A stretch of DNA of 64,000 nucleotides from an uncultured Fodinibius sp. (GTDB lineage Bacteria > Bacteroidota > Rhodothermia > Balneolales > Balneolaceae): assembly GCA_913056235.1 (NCBI GenBank), contig CAJXMW010000001.1:1240001-1304000 (forward strand). The letters run 5' to 3'. Under the pieces are notes generated by a model that saw only the letters and a program-made list of their open reading frames with translations, did not search any database and was not told the origin of the DNA. Below, in pieces: positions 17,890 to 26,706 of the stretch (positions are counted from its first letter, which is position 1; every line of letters begins with the position of its first letter). Position numbers and translations under genes: made by a program.

Positions 17890-19032
17890 ATGGCACAATT
17901 ACCACCAGCTCTTTCCCAGACGGGAAACAATACAGATAACAGTTGTAGCGGGGAATCATCATCCATTAAAAATGTTCTATCCTCTTTTTCATTAAGATCT
18001 ATATCTGAAAAAAATGTAATTGATTTTACAAGAGGATTTGCGGTGATGCTCAAAGCTCGGCTCTCTCTGATCCAAGCACTTGATACCTCTATCGGTCAAG
18101 AAGAAAATGCAAGATTTAAAGAGGTTCTCATGGATATTCGTAAAAATGTTCGAGGAGGAGAAAGTCTTGCTACTAGCCTCTCTAAACATCCTGATGTCTT
18201 TGATACATTTTATGTTAACTTGGTCAAAGTTGGAGAGTTAGCGGGGATTTTAGGGGATGTTTTGCTACGTCTGGCAGATTATATGTTGAAGCGTCATACT
18301 CTTAAGAAAAAAGTAAAGATGGCAATGCTTTATCCTGCCATGATATTGGGAGTTGCTGTATCTGCAATTCTATTTTTATTATTGATAATTATACCAACTT
18401 TTGCAGAAATGTATAGAGATTTTGATGCTGAATTGCCAGAGCTAACCCAGCTTGTATTATCAGCCAGTCAATGGCTGAGCAATTATTTTTGGTTGTTGCT
18501 GCTAGTATTAATTGGGATGATTTTAACAATCAAATACGTACTACAAAGACCAAAATTTAGATATAAGTTTGATCGGATAAAATTAAAGGTTCCTTTTTTA
18601 GGTACATTATTTACTGAAAATATTGTTGCTCGTTTTTGCCAAACTTTGGGGACATTATTAAAGAGTGGCATTTCATTAGTGGAAGCTTTATCAATAATTC
18701 AGAAAGCTACCAAAAATTTATTGGTTCAAGATGCAATAAAGGGCATGTTAGTAACTATTAAAAAAGGAGAAAGCCTTGGGGAAGCTATGAGGAAGAAAAA
18801 TGTTTTTCCGCCTATTGTCCTTCAAATGATTAGTGTTGGTGAGGAGACTGCTGAGCTTGACAGGATGTTACTACACGTAGCAGATCATTTTCGGGAAGAG
18901 ATTGACTTAAAAGTGGAAAACTTGACTTCAATTATAGAGCCTACTCTTATTATTATTCTAGGCATAGTTCTAGGTTTCTTAATTGTCGCAATGTATCTGC
19001 CAATGTTTGAGCTGATGAATGTAATTGGTTAG
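17890..19032 (+). CDS. gspF: GspF/PilC-type platform protein
   Basis: 380-residue polytopic inner-membrane protein that forms the platform on which the ATPase acts. Both GspF repeats are present: FTRGFAVMLKARLSLIQAL (about residue 45) and FCQTLGTLLKSGISLVEAL (about residue 255). Membrane helices lie at about 150-175, 195-215 and 350-372. It is the last gene of the operon, 4 bases after the preceding ORF, and is followed by a clear hairpin terminator. Confidence 0.92.
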   Translation: MAQLPPALSQTGNNTDNSCSGESSSIKNVLSSFSLRSISEKNVIDFTRGFAVMLKARLSLIQALDTSIGQEENARFKEVLMDIRKNVRGGESLATSLSKHPDVFDTFYVNLVKVGELAGILGDVLLRLADYMLKRHTLKKKVKMAMLYPAMILGVAVSAILFLLLIIIPTFAEMYRDFDAELPELTQLVLSASQWLSNYFWLLLLVLIGMILTIKYVLQRPKFRYKFDRIKLKVPFLGTLFTENIVARFCQTLGTLLKSGISLVEALSIIQKATKNLLVQDAIKGMLVTIKKGESLGEAMRKKNVFPPIVLQMISVGEETAELDRMLLHVADHFREEIDLKVENLTSIIEPTLIIILGIVLGFLIVAMYLPMFELMNVIG

Positions 19033-19050
19033 ATCTTGGGGATTTATAAC

Positions 19051-19077
19051 AAAAGCCGTAAAAATTTACGGCTTTTG
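19051..19077 (+). terminator. hairpin terminator after gspF-like gene
   Basis: AAAAGCCGTAAA-aa-TTTACGGCTTTT forms a long, near-perfect stem that reads as a terminator in both directions. It separates the plus-strand secretion operon from the converging minus-strand late operon of the provirus. Confidence 0.85.
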
Positions 19078-19139
19078 TATTGGAATGTTTGCACCTTTAA
19101 CCAGCTATAAAACTATTTTATCTGTTCAATAACTAGCTT

Positions 19140-19511
19140 TTAGATTAATCGGAGTAGGGTACTGAATACCTTTCGAACAAATCCTCCAACCCGAATCAAG
19201 ATACGACTACCAAATTGATCTAGGACAATTCGTAGTTCATGTAGAAACAGGTCAAGCAGACGCTCCTTTTCTTGTGGGGAGAGTTTTCTTCCTTCTTCAC
19301 TATTTCGGTTGGTATATTGGGCATACAACCGAAGGATATTTTGGGCTTTCTCAAACAGGCTACGGATTTGAACGGAGGCCGATAGGGCAATTATTCCTAG
19401 AATAACCACGCCAATTTCGGCCAAGTTATTTGGAACCAGTAAGCCTGATAGCCAGTCTGCAGGGATTAGAATCAATGTGGCAGCGAATAAAAAAGATAGA
19501 ATTGTAATCAT
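19140..19511 (-). CDS. small membrane protein, possible holin
   Basis: 123 residues with two N-terminal membrane helices (ITILSFLFAATLILIPADWL and IGVVILGIIALSASVQI), then a charged helical cytoplasmic part. It is the last gene of the virion/lysis operon, overlapping its upstream neighbour by 4 bases and two genes after the peptidase. The location suggests a holin or other lysis protein. No family is recognised. Confidence 0.5.
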   Translation of the reverse strand: MITILSFLFAATLILIPADWLSGLLVPNNLAEIGVVILGIIALSASVQIRSLFEKAQNILRLYAQYTNRNSEEGRKLSPQEKERLLDLFLHELRIVLDQFGSRILIRVGGFVRKVFSTLLRLI

Positions 19512-19972
19512 AGGTTTTTCTTTGATTTATGGGGTTTGAATTGGGAAATTTTTTTGGCTTCGATTTTGAGGTCAGAGTAATCCTCATCAAACAAGGAGTT
19601 TCCAGGAATCTTGTGACTTTGATTCTTCTGTATCTGCTTCAGCCACTTTTGTCCTAACCCTTTAGCCTGCTTATTGGATAACCCATCCCCCTTTCCTTGA
19701 AGCAAATCATAAACAGGATTGGTTTGTGTGGCTCCTGATGAGATAGCGATCAAACCATAGAGGTATCCGACAATCTCAAGGATCGAAAGGATAAGCAGTA
19801 GGGTCGTATCAATTCCAGAGGCTGATAGCCTGCCGGTTGACAAAAGTCCAGATATGGTGAGGCTAGCGATCCCGCTTTTTACAATGCCCCTACCTTTTTC
19901 AGGGGTTTTGCTTTTGAATAAGCCAATTAAGGTAGGGACTGCCTTAATGATGGGTTTTAGTATTTTCAGCAT
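19508..19972 (-). CDS. membrane protein of unknown function
   Basis: I take the ATG at 19972 (MLKILKPIIKAVPTLIGLF), giving 154 residues. The ORF-track start at 20092 would overlap the upstream gene almost completely. There are two or three hydrophobic segments between residues 10 and 95 (e.g. TLLLILSILEIVGYLYGLIA), then a Lys-rich tail. It overlaps both neighbours (29 and 4 bases), so it is part of the same transcript and a likely lysis or virion-membrane protein. Confidence 0.5.
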   Translation of the reverse strand: MLKILKPIIKAVPTLIGLFKSKTPEKGRGIVKSGIASLTISGLLSTGRLSASGIDTTLLLILSILEIVGYLYGLIAISSGATQTNPVYDLLQGKGDGLSNKQAKGLGQKWLKQIQKNQSHKIPGNSLFDEDYSDLKIEAKKISQFKPHKSKKNL

Positions 19973-20303
19973 CAGTAGTGTCTTGTTTGGTTGGGGATTT
20001 ATATTGGTGGATCCGGCGGGGGATGATTTCAAATTCAATCGATCGGATTCGCTGGTTATGATCTTCAAAGCGTCCGTTTGTACGCCGGACATGCGTTTCC
20101 AAGCTTTCTTCCAATTTGCTTAGGTTGTTAGCCTGTACTTTCACTTTCTCATTGATGCCAATCATCAGCTCATACCACTTTTTAATTTCGGCGGTCTGGT
20201 TATTGATCGAATCGTAGATGCCGGTCAAAAACAGGCAGATAATCGTGGTAACAATCAACTCCTTGTACTTTTGAAAGAAGCCATCTGTTTGGAATTTGCT
20301 CAT
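19944..20303 (-). CDS. membrane-anchored coiled-coil protein (lysis-associated?)
   Basis: 119 residues: one N-terminal membrane helix (LIVTTIICLFLTGIYDSI) followed by a coiled coil (VQANNLSKLEESLETHVRRT) and a polar tail. The layout resembles haemolysin XhlA-type or spanin-like phage lysis proteins, but without a diagnostic motif. It lies directly after the M15-like peptidase with a 4-base overlap. Confidence 0.5.
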   Translation of the reverse strand: MSKFQTDGFFQKYKELIVTTIICLFLTGIYDSINNQTAEIKKWYELMIGINEKVKVQANNLSKLEESLETHVRRTNGRFEDHNQRIRSIEFEIIPRRIHQYKSPTKQDTTDAENTKTHH

Positions 20304-20833
20304 GGGTCGTACCTCCTTATTGCCTCATCCAGCGTTACGGATTGCTTGTTCGATTTGCAGTAAAAGAGGCCACTGGTTAGGGATTGGTAATAATATTGGC
20401 CGTCGATTCGGAGCCACCGCAGTGGGCGCCGGGACCGGTCGTTCCCGGACCATCCATCAACATGTAGCCCAATGGCAGGTACCGATGCTCCTTGCTTGTT
20501 GATATAGTTCCAGTCAAAGTATAGGCCTACGCCTTGGAATCCCCAGGTAGTGGCCAGTAGCCAGTGCCGGAGCGCGGAAGGTTGAGTAGTTAGCCACCGG
20601 TTAAAAAGAAGCACATCAAAGGCAAACCCTTGGCCGTGGGATTTGGGATCTCCCTTTCGCCAGGCCGAGGAGACTAGGGTGGGAAGGCGGTGCCACTGGC
20701 GCCAGGCTAGAAATGAGCGAAGAAAACCAATATCCATACGCTTCAGTGATCCCGGCCTCTGAATTTCGAGTTCCTTGATCGAGAAGTGGTTGCAGTAGCT
20801 GTCCAGCAGTGCGCTGTAATCTTGGGTATTCAT
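20300..20833 (-). CDS. M15-like D,D-carboxypeptidase/endolysin
   Basis: 177 residues. KSHGQGFAFDVLLF matches the zinc-binding SxHxxGxAxD pattern of the M15/VanY/Hedgehog-type peptidases, and IGLHVDGW supplies the second His. This fold cleaves peptidoglycan stem peptides. In the provirus it is the best endolysin candidate, with membrane proteins next to it completing a lysis cassette. It has no signal peptide, so export would need a holin. Confidence 0.7.
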   Translation of the reverse strand: MNTQDYSALLDSYCNHFSIKELEIQRPGSLKRMDIGFLRSFLAWRQWHRLPTLVSSAWRKGDPKSHGQGFAFDVLLFNRWLTTQPSALRHWLLATTWGFQGVGLYFDWNYINKQGASVPAIGLHVDGWSGNDRSRRPLRWLRIDGQYYYQSLTSGLFYCKSNKQSVTLDEAIRRYDP

Positions 20834-21105
20834 TATTTGTTCCCTCTTGTGGCTACAAGCAATAGGCCAACGACTGCTATCCCGGCAACAACTTTTATGG
20901 GCGTGGGTATTTCGCTGTTAATGTACTTTTTGGCTTCCTTCATGAGATCTTCTTGGGTTTCAGTGTTAGTTTCGTCCTGGTTTGATTCACCCAGGCCAGG
21001 GTGGCATCCGCAATCGCTTTGCAGGTACCCGGAACCGTTACCTAATGCGTGATCCTTACAGCCACAATTGCACGAATTTTCGGAGAGTTGTGATATATTT
21101 TCCAT
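20833..21105 (-). CDS. Cys-rich tail-anchored small protein
   Basis: 90 residues. The N-terminal half holds two Cys clusters (SCNCGC and DCGCHPG) that could bind metal or form disulfides. The C-terminus is a single membrane helix with a short basic end (PIKVVAGIAVVGLLLVATRGNK). One of ten tail-anchored proteins in the late block. A virion-membrane role is inferred from that pattern. Confidence 0.5.
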   Translation of the reverse strand: MENISQLSENSCNCGCKDHALGNGSGYLQSDCGCHPGLGESNQDETNTETQEDLMKEAKKYINSEIPTPIKVVAGIAVVGLLLVATRGNK

Positions 21106-21142
21106 GGTGGGTTGGTAATTAGTTTGTTATCGTTGAATTGGG

Positions 21143-21601
21143 TTAAAAGAGGAGTTTCCAAAGTATTAGGCCGGATATTGTTGCTCCACCTGCTGCGGCA
21201 TGTGTTTTCTTGATCTCCATGCCACCTATATTCACGGTTCCATGCAGATAACCGCCGTTGGTATTCACTGAGCTATTTTGCGTAGATGTTTTTGCAGCTG
21301 GTTTCTGGTTGGGCTTCGCTTGCTCTTTCGTAGGGACCGGTGGTTTTTTCGGCAGTGTTACATTGATATAGCGAGGTGCTGGAATAGGGCTGCGATGTTC
21401 AATTACGGGATTTAAAACTGGCCTCCCGGCCGGTTTGGCAACTGTTGGTTTTGGGGGCAAAGTTTTGGACCCAGCAATGGTTCTGGCTGGTTTTCTGATT
21501 TCAACGGCGGGGCGTAGTTGGTGGCGGCGGATAGCTGGCAGGCGACCTAAGCCTTTCGGATTAGTCTGTTCGGCATCGATATAATGGGAGTCAGTGGTCA
21601 T
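21143..21601 (-). CDS. Pro-rich tail-anchored protein
   Basis: 152 residues. A long basic, Pro/Ala-rich extended region (about residues 30-110) is followed by HAAAGGATISGLILWKLLF at the very C-terminus, a short membrane anchor. It could be an extended peg linking the virion membrane to capsid or genome. It overlaps the transglycosylase gene by 4 bases. No family is recognised. Confidence 0.5.
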   Translation of the reverse strand: MTTDSHYIDAEQTNPKGLGRLPAIRRHQLRPAVEIRKPARTIAGSKTLPPKPTVAKPAGRPVLNPVIEHRSPIPAPRYINVTLPKKPPVPTKEQAKPNQKPAAKTSTQNSSVNTNGGYLHGTVNIGGMEIKKTHAAAGGATISGLILWKLLF

Positions 21602-22158
21602 ACTTTCTGTGGGTTGATGTAGTTATAAGTTAGAAAGCCAACTGTGGCTAATGGCAGTAGATACGCCGATAGGCTAATGGCTTTAGAGGGACCCATCAGT
21701 TGGCCAATAAGCTCTTTGCGACTGAAGACATCGGTGCTATAATCTCCACCGGTCGTGACCGAATCCGGTGGAAGCCCTGCGTAAACAGCGCTTCGGACCT
21801 TGAAGGGCCCGGCATTATAGGCTGCAACTGCTTGGCTGATATTTCCGTTAAACTCCTTGATGATGTGCGCCAAATACTGAGCTCCGTAAGCGATATTTGA
21901 CTGGTGATCCAGTGGGTTGTGGCTATTGGTAAAGGTGGGGTGATGGCGTTTGTCGATCTGCATAATGCCGATTCCATTCCCATGGTCGCCGGTGCCGTCA
22001 GCAGAAAGGGCAAGTCCCATCCGGCTTTCTCGGGAGGCAATGGCCAACAGAAGATGCAAGGGAATCCCCTGTTGGGTGGATGCATCTGCGAAAAGGGAAA
22101 GAATACCGCGGAGCCGGATATACGTCAGCTCCGTTGATATGGATAGCGAGCTTGCCAT
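21598..22158 (-). CDS. membrane-anchored lytic transglycosylase
   Basis: 186 residues with an SLT-type lysozyme-like domain. LAIASRESRMG carries the catalytic Glu, GIGIMQID is the GxxQ motif, and AVAAYNAGPFKV is the conserved AYNAG stretch. A C-terminal membrane helix (AYLLPLATVGFLTYNYI) anchors it. In PRD1-like phages a membrane-associated transglycosylase in the virion opens the cell wall during DNA entry, and the anchor here supports the same role instead of free lysis. Confidence 0.8.
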   Translation of the reverse strand: MASSLSISTELTYIRLRGILSLFADASTQQGIPLHLLLAIASRESRMGLALSADGTGDHGNGIGIMQIDKRHHPTFTNSHNPLDHQSNIAYGAQYLAHIIKEFNGNISQAVAAYNAGPFKVRSAVYAGLPPDSVTTGGDYSTDVFSRKELIGQLMGPSKAISLSAYLLPLATVGFLTYNYINPQKV

Positions 22159-23612
22159 CAGGCCACCATTTTGATTTTATAGTTGACCTTCCGCATTTGC
22201 CCGGCCATAATCGTGAACTGATCTGCTGGCGCTAGAGCCTTGCGAGCAACGAGTTTGGGGGAGAATCGATAGGTGCTGTCATCATTTTTTGCGTACAGAC
22301 CAATCTCTTTAACCGTAATATCGGTTGTTCCTTTATTTTCGAATACTCGGGAAAGGTTATAATACGCCTCGTTATTGGTTTCATCGATGGTCACATTATC
22401 ATCAATCATCATGCCGTGATGAAGCAGTTGGCCGTCCCCGAATCCGTGGGTAATGCCACCCAGATTGTAGGGGGTATCGGGGGTCGCATCGGGGGAAAGA
22501 TCGGTGTCGGTCATCGAGACGAATTTGTTGCTTTGGCCAACCCGCAGCCCGAGTTGCCAACCTTTGTCACTGGTCGAAGCATTGTCCTCCAGCGAACACA
22601 TCGAGGTTCCCCCACCACCGATGCACATGAGCATCCGCGCCCAACCCGAATGGGTTGTTTCAACAGCTTGCCGCCGTAGTGCTTTGGCAAATTCGGCCAA
22701 AAATCCGCCGTTGGTTCCATTTAGGTCAGTATCTTGGTTGAAGTTTTCGAGCTCAAACCGGCATTCATAGTCTAGGGTTAGGGTCTTGCTGTCGGGCAGG
22801 TTAATAGCAGATTGGAGAATATCCCGAGCATGCAGGCTGCCTATCGTCTTCAGGGCATACCGGGACAGATCGATGTAGGTAACGAGTCCCATTTCACGGA
22901 TAGTGATGTCCCCACCCGTGGCATTGGTAAAGGGAGCAGAAATCGTAAAGATCGATTTTTCTTGGTCGGTAACGACACCGGAAACGGATACAGAACCCCG
23001 CGAGAGTAGGGCATCAATGGGATTTTCTAGGCCAACATCGGAAATGCTCAGTGGCCTTGTTCCGGCCCCAAGGGTAGGATATACTTTCCGGAAAGGCATG
23101 CAATACCGCTGGGTAGTAGCAATGTTCTTGTAGGTTTTGGAGATGCAGGTCGCATCATCGGCGACATAAGTTGAAGGATCAATCGTCGTGGGCGCGTCTT
23201 TGAGGCGAATATAGTCATTGTTGGTATGGGCACTTTCGACTTCCCACGTACCATTAAGCTCGGGGACGGACTGGCATCCCCAAATATGGACCCATACCGG
23301 TTCTTCTCCGTTTGGATTTCCTGAGTGAGAGCCGTTAAACACGTTACGCAGGTAGCTGCGATAGATTTCTAGGGCACCATCGACAATGTGAAGGCTGGTG
23401 ATCTTGTAATCAGGAACATACTGTTCTAGCGGAGATATGAGCCGCTGGGTTCGACCGCCGTGCATCATCCCGTGAATATCCCTGAGAAATCCTCCGACAA
23501 ATGACTCGCTGTGCAATCTAAGTAGGTGTTTACCGTCCATTCGAATATTACAGAACAGATCCATCCCGGATTTGGGTGTCCCAATTGATAAGGTGTGATT
23601 AATGGTATCCAT
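22158..23612 (-). CDS. large virion surface/spike-like protein with duplicated domain
   Basis: I take the ATG at 23612 (MDTINHTLSIGTPKSG), giving 484 residues. The longer ORF-track start lies in another gene's frame and reads low-complexity nonsense. Two related beta-rich segments occur: GGDITIREMGLVTYIDLSRY (about residue 250) and TTDITVKEIGLYAKND (about residue 425). Each is followed by an ARxxL and a terminal strand ending like VNYKIK, so the domain is duplicated. It is probably a receptor-binding or vertex protein of the virion. It overlaps the transglycosylase start. Confidence 0.55.
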   Translation of the reverse strand: MDTINHTLSIGTPKSGMDLFCNIRMDGKHLLRLHSESFVGGFLRDIHGMMHGGRTQRLISPLEQYVPDYKITSLHIVDGALEIYRSYLRNVFNGSHSGNPNGEEPVWVHIWGCQSVPELNGTWEVESAHTNNDYIRLKDAPTTIDPSTYVADDATCISKTYKNIATTQRYCMPFRKVYPTLGAGTRPLSISDVGLENPIDALLSRGSVSVSGVVTDQEKSIFTISAPFTNATGGDITIREMGLVTYIDLSRYALKTIGSLHARDILQSAINLPDSKTLTLDYECRFELENFNQDTDLNGTNGGFLAEFAKALRRQAVETTHSGWARMLMCIGGGGTSMCSLEDNASTSDKGWQLGLRVGQSNKFVSMTDTDLSPDATPDTPYNLGGITHGFGDGQLLHHGMMIDDNVTIDETNNEAYYNLSRVFENKGTTDITVKEIGLYAKNDDSTYRFSPKLVARKALAPADQFTIMAGQMRKVNYKIKMVA

Positions 23613-23616
23613 GTAG

Positions 23617-24168
23617 TTAAGCGATTGTAGTGATAATATTAGTGTAGGCGTTTCCGGTCTGGGGCCGCTGCTCTTCTCCAATAGCCGGATCTGTTTGCAG
23701 GGTAGCTGATATCGGTCCGGAGCGGGAGATAGGGTCATAGTTTGCGGCAGGAGTAGTGAGAGCCGCCGGACGGAACTCGAATTGGGTAGCGTCGATTGGC
23801 GTAATATCAAGGGCGACGATTCCGAATGGGGTTTCGTTGATCTTCTGGACGTCATCGGGGGTGATGACCGAATAGATGGGGGACTGGCCGATGATTCCGC
23901 TGGATGTTTTCGAACGCACGCGGAAATAGTGGCGGGCATCCAGGTACGTAATGGGAAAATAAAGGGTGTGGTAACGAACCATCTCCGCTGGCTCCCGGTG
24001 ATACTCGGGGGTCCTAGCCAGGTTGCCCGGATCCAGTCCCCAATCCATCTGGGAAGAGGCCTTTTTGCCGGTGGCCCATGAGACCTGGATGGAGCCGTCG
24101 ACCAGCATACCGCTGACGACACGCATTTTAAATCCTTCGTTAAACTCTTTACCGGTGATTTCGCTCAT
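23617..24168 (-). CDS. beta-rich virion protein candidate
   Basis: 183 residues, no membrane segment. The first ~105 residues (IQVSWATGKKASSQMDWGL ... HYFRVRSKTSSG) look like a fibronectin-type III or similar Ig-like beta sandwich, with the typical YxxRVR strand near the end. The remainder is extended. It sits between the spike candidate and the vertex candidate. A fibre or decoration protein is the likely role, inferred from fold impression and position. Confidence 0.5.
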   Translation of the reverse strand: MSEITGKEFNEGFKMRVVSGMLVDGSIQVSWATGKKASSQMDWGLDPGNLARTPEYHREPAEMVRYHTLYFPITYLDARHYFRVRSKTSSGIIGQSPIYSVITPDDVQKINETPFGIVALDITPIDATQFEFRPAALTTPAANYDPISRSGPISATLQTDPAIGEEQRPQTGNAYTNIITTIA

Positions 24169-24169
24169 G

Positions 24170-24589
24170 TCAGGCGCTCCAAAAGATTTCGGTTACGAGA
24201 GCTTTTGAGGTTTCCAGGGCTCCAGAGTTCTCATCCCATAGCCCCATCATGCCACCTTTGTAGAGTTCTTTGAACTGGCGCTCGTCCATGTGAAGCGTTT
24301 CACCGGGCTTGAGCTTGAAGGTATAGTGTCGGTCGTCAATACGACTGGTATCAAGGGCAATCATAAATTCTCCATCGCTGCTATTATGGATGATGACGCC
24401 CAGCCGCATGGGATTGCCGTTGACCAGTTTTACCGGATTGGTTCCCTGTTTGAGAACGGGCGAAATAGCGGTTCCAATTCGTTTGCCTCCCTGTGGGGCC
24501 GATGAGATATTTTGTCCACGAAGTTCAAGCAGCAGGCTATCCAGCTTTTGGGTTAGATCGCATAGGGATGTGATTAAGGCATTCCACAT
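24170..24589 (-). CDS. small beta-barrel virion protein, vertex/penton candidate
   Basis: 139 residues: a short N-terminal helix, then a beta-rich domain (NPMRLGVIIHNSSDGEFMIAL, TFKLKPGETLHMDE). The pattern resembles small barrels used in phage spike bases or penton proteins. It lies immediately downstream of the two capsid candidates with 3-4 base spacing, so it is translated with them. No family is recognised; the assignment is contextual. Confidence 0.45.
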   Translation of the reverse strand: MWNALITSLCDLTQKLDSLLLELRGQNISSAPQGGKRIGTAISPVLKQGTNPVKLVNGNPMRLGVIIHNSSDGEFMIALDTSRIDDRHYTFKLKPGETLHMDERQFKELYKGGMMGLWDENSGALETSKALVTEIFWSA

Positions 24590-24592
24590 AGG

Positions 24593-25372
24593 TTATATCT
24601 CCAGTGGTTTGCTATCAGTTTGTTGGACCGCATATGCTTCACAGAGAAAACTTACGTTGGCCTGTGAGGGGCCTCTGTTGGAAGCATATACTTGAAACGG
24701 CATGTTGGAGCCAATGATAAACGGCACGTTGGCATAGAATTGGCTGAATTCATCATTGAGTTGTTCCAAGTAGATCTCATTGCGAATAGTCGTGTTATAG
24801 ACCTTCAGGCTGGTAGTGATATCACCGGGCCGGTCGCTGCTCATTGCCACCCGTCGAGCTTCCACATCAATACTTTTGGCTTTAACGCCTAGGTCTATAT
24901 TAACGGCCCCCGTTGGTAAGGTTGCCTGGCCATATAAGAAACGAGGTTGTGGCATCAGGGAACCGATGTCCTCGTAAATCGCGGAAAGTTTAGCCAGCCC
25001 AAAGTGATCGAATCCGACCACTTCCATATTAATGTTCTGCGAGGCGCTATGGGTATTGGTAAGTTCAAAGACGAGACTGTTGCTTTTCTGAATGATAAAT
25101 GGGGCAAGCAGGCCCTCGATGCGCTGGAAAAGTCGGTAGACGACGGCAAGCTGCAGGTCTCGAAACAGGTACAGGTCTTCATTTAGCCGTGCTGATACCA
25201 GCACCTTGTCCATGTTGGGGGCATAGGGGAGAATCCGGCGAACCCCGAAGCTTTCCCCGCCCATCCCGTTCATGATAATATGCCCACTTGCTCCCGCCGG
25301 AAGATCAACCGATTTGGCTGGATTGAAGGGCGTAGATTCGGTAGGTGGAATAAAATTCTTTACAATCTTCAT
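24593..25372 (-). CDS. major capsid protein candidate, larger of pair
   Basis: 259 residues without membrane segment or catalytic motif. The composition is beta-rich with alternating hydrophobic strands throughout (GHIIMNGMGG, SLVFELTNTHSASQNINMEV, TGAVNIDLGVKAKSIDVEARR, FLCEAYAV). Size and its place next to the 206-residue candidate match the pair of single-jelly-roll capsid proteins of SH1/P23-77-like viruses (roughly 170-230 and 230-290 residues). The fold is inferred and needs structure prediction. Confidence 0.5.
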   Translation of the reverse strand: MKIVKNFIPPTESTPFNPAKSVDLPAGASGHIIMNGMGGESFGVRRILPYAPNMDKVLVSARLNEDLYLFRDLQLAVVYRLFQRIEGLLAPFIIQKSNSLVFELTNTHSASQNINMEVVGFDHFGLAKLSAIYEDIGSLMPQPRFLYGQATLPTGAVNIDLGVKAKSIDVEARRVAMSSDRPGDITTSLKVYNTTIRNEIYLEQLNDEFSQFYANVPFIIGSNMPFQVYASNRGPSQANVSFLCEAYAVQQTDSKPLEI

Positions 25373-25445
25373 CGCTGGTACGTTAAAGGATTAGAGCAAT
25401 ATTGAATAACCGGCAGCGGCACGGTACCGCTGCCGGTTGGAGAGG

Positions 25446-26066
25446 TTATTTTTCAGGCTTCATTTCGGCGACGACAATGCTTGCTCGCAGGTACAGCAGG
25501 CCTTGGCCGGAGGTGGTCCAGTTCTCATCGCTGGGAAACACCGAGGCGTCATCAAAGTGAACCGACAGCGATAAGGTTTGGTTAACCGCCAAGTCAAAAG
25601 GATCAGCTAGGCGATACTCATCAGCAGATTTGAGCGAGGCAATACGCTTGAAGACCACGGGAGCATCTACGGTATTGGCCGTACCTGCTACCATATGCAT
25701 GCCCGTGCCGGAAAAATTGGAGTGCTTGGAGATCGGCACGCGCAGGAATTCTTTGTTGTCATTGTCGGCCTGCAAAATAACTCCGGCATCTTTCAGGGAG
25801 TTGACAATGCCTCGCGAGTCGATGCCATTGGCATCATCATCCTCGATAAACTGCTTCGTGACTTCGAACGATAGCGCCAGAATACGTCGCTTCAGCTCTC
25901 CCGGGAAGGGGTTGCCCACGTAATTGTTGCGGGTAATTTTCCGCGTCGAGTTGGGCGGGAAAAAGTTTACGACCGCCCCATTTTGTTCCACCTTTTGCGT
26001 GTCAAAATAGGTTTTGATGCGGGCACTGGCGGGTACAATTGCTTTTTTAGTAATTTGGTTGCTCAT
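25446..26066 (-). CDS. major capsid protein candidate, smaller of pair
   Basis: 206 residues, beta-rich, no membrane segment. The C-terminal half (DPFDLAVNQTLSLSVHFDDA ... LLYLRASIVVAEM) reads as a run of beta strands. It is set off from its neighbours by intergenic gaps of 74 and 100 bases, unlike the overlapping genes around it. Such spacing can allow its own strong ribosome site or promoter, as expected for a highly made capsid subunit. Function is inferred. Confidence 0.5.
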   Translation of the reverse strand: MSNQITKKAIVPASARIKTYFDTQKVEQNGAVVNFFPPNSTRKITRNNYVGNPFPGELKRRILALSFEVTKQFIEDDDANGIDSRGIVNSLKDAGVILQADNDNKEFLRVPISKHSNFSGTGMHMVAGTANTVDAPVVFKRIASLKSADEYRLADPFDLAVNQTLSLSVHFDDASVFPSDENWTTSGQGLLYLRASIVVAEMKPEK

Positions 26067-26166
26067 AGCTTGTAGTGTTAAAGAGATTTTAGTTGGGCCA
26101 TATGGCGATTTAGCTTATTCCCGTAAGCAGTCTCTGGGCAGTGAGAGCTATGAGTAGAAAGAGGGG

Positions 26167-26688
26167 TTATACCTCCACGGTTTCCTCAAATGCGTTTTCG
26201 ATTTGGGTTACATGGCCGGTTTGCGGGGGGAGTTGGGCTGCAGGCGCGGTTGGCGCGGGGAGGTCTTGATCATCCCACAGGTATTCACTTCCTTCCATCA
26301 GTCCTTGAGAGGGCGTCCAGTCGGGCATGACGAACTTGATCAGTTCCATGACGCCTTGCACGCCGAGACCCATAGCCAGGCCGCGAAGGTGGGGGTTTTT
26401 GGTAAACATGGTAAAGACCATGCCGAGCGTGAGGGGCAGGCCAACGCGGGCCGCTTGCTGGACAGTAGCTGAGCTGCCGCCAAGAATAGCGGGAACGGCC
26501 AGCCCGTTCAGCTGCGCGCCAATGGCCTGGCCGCCCACAATATATCCGGCAGTGATAAGCTGTTGCTTGAATTCGCCGACAGCCTTTTCGGTAGTTGTTT
26601 GTTTTGCCATAGTTGCAGGTTTTGGAGTTGTTGGGTTTTCGATTATATCCAAGTGGGTTGGATTTTTTGCAAATATTCGTTGGGTCAT
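26167..26688 (-). CDS. virion membrane protein candidate
   Basis: 173 residues. The central part (about 45-140) has Gly/Ala-rich hydrophobic helices (GGQAIGAQLNGLAVPAILGG, GLPLTLGMVFTMFTK), then an acidic, Pro-rich tail. An alternative start is the internal MAKQTTTEKAV (residue 27). The N-terminal extension contains KNPTH and IENPTTP, echoing the RENP motifs in the neighbouring giant protein. It is probably an integral protein of the internal membrane. Confidence 0.5.
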   Translation of the reverse strand: MTQRIFAKNPTHLDIIENPTTPKPATMAKQTTTEKAVGEFKQQLITAGYIVGGQAIGAQLNGLAVPAILGGSSATVQQAARVGLPLTLGMVFTMFTKNPHLRGLAMGLGVQGVMELIKFVMPDWTPSQGLMEGSEYLWDDQDLPAPTAPAAQLPPQTGHVTQIENAFEETVEV

Positions 26689-26706
26689 GGTAGGGCTATG
26701 ATGGGA

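Noticed and set aside
23613-24122. N-terminal extension of the 654-residue ORF
   Set aside because: It overlaps the 183-residue gene in another frame and reads as Ser/Pro/Arg-rich nonsense; the ATG at 23612 is the credible start.
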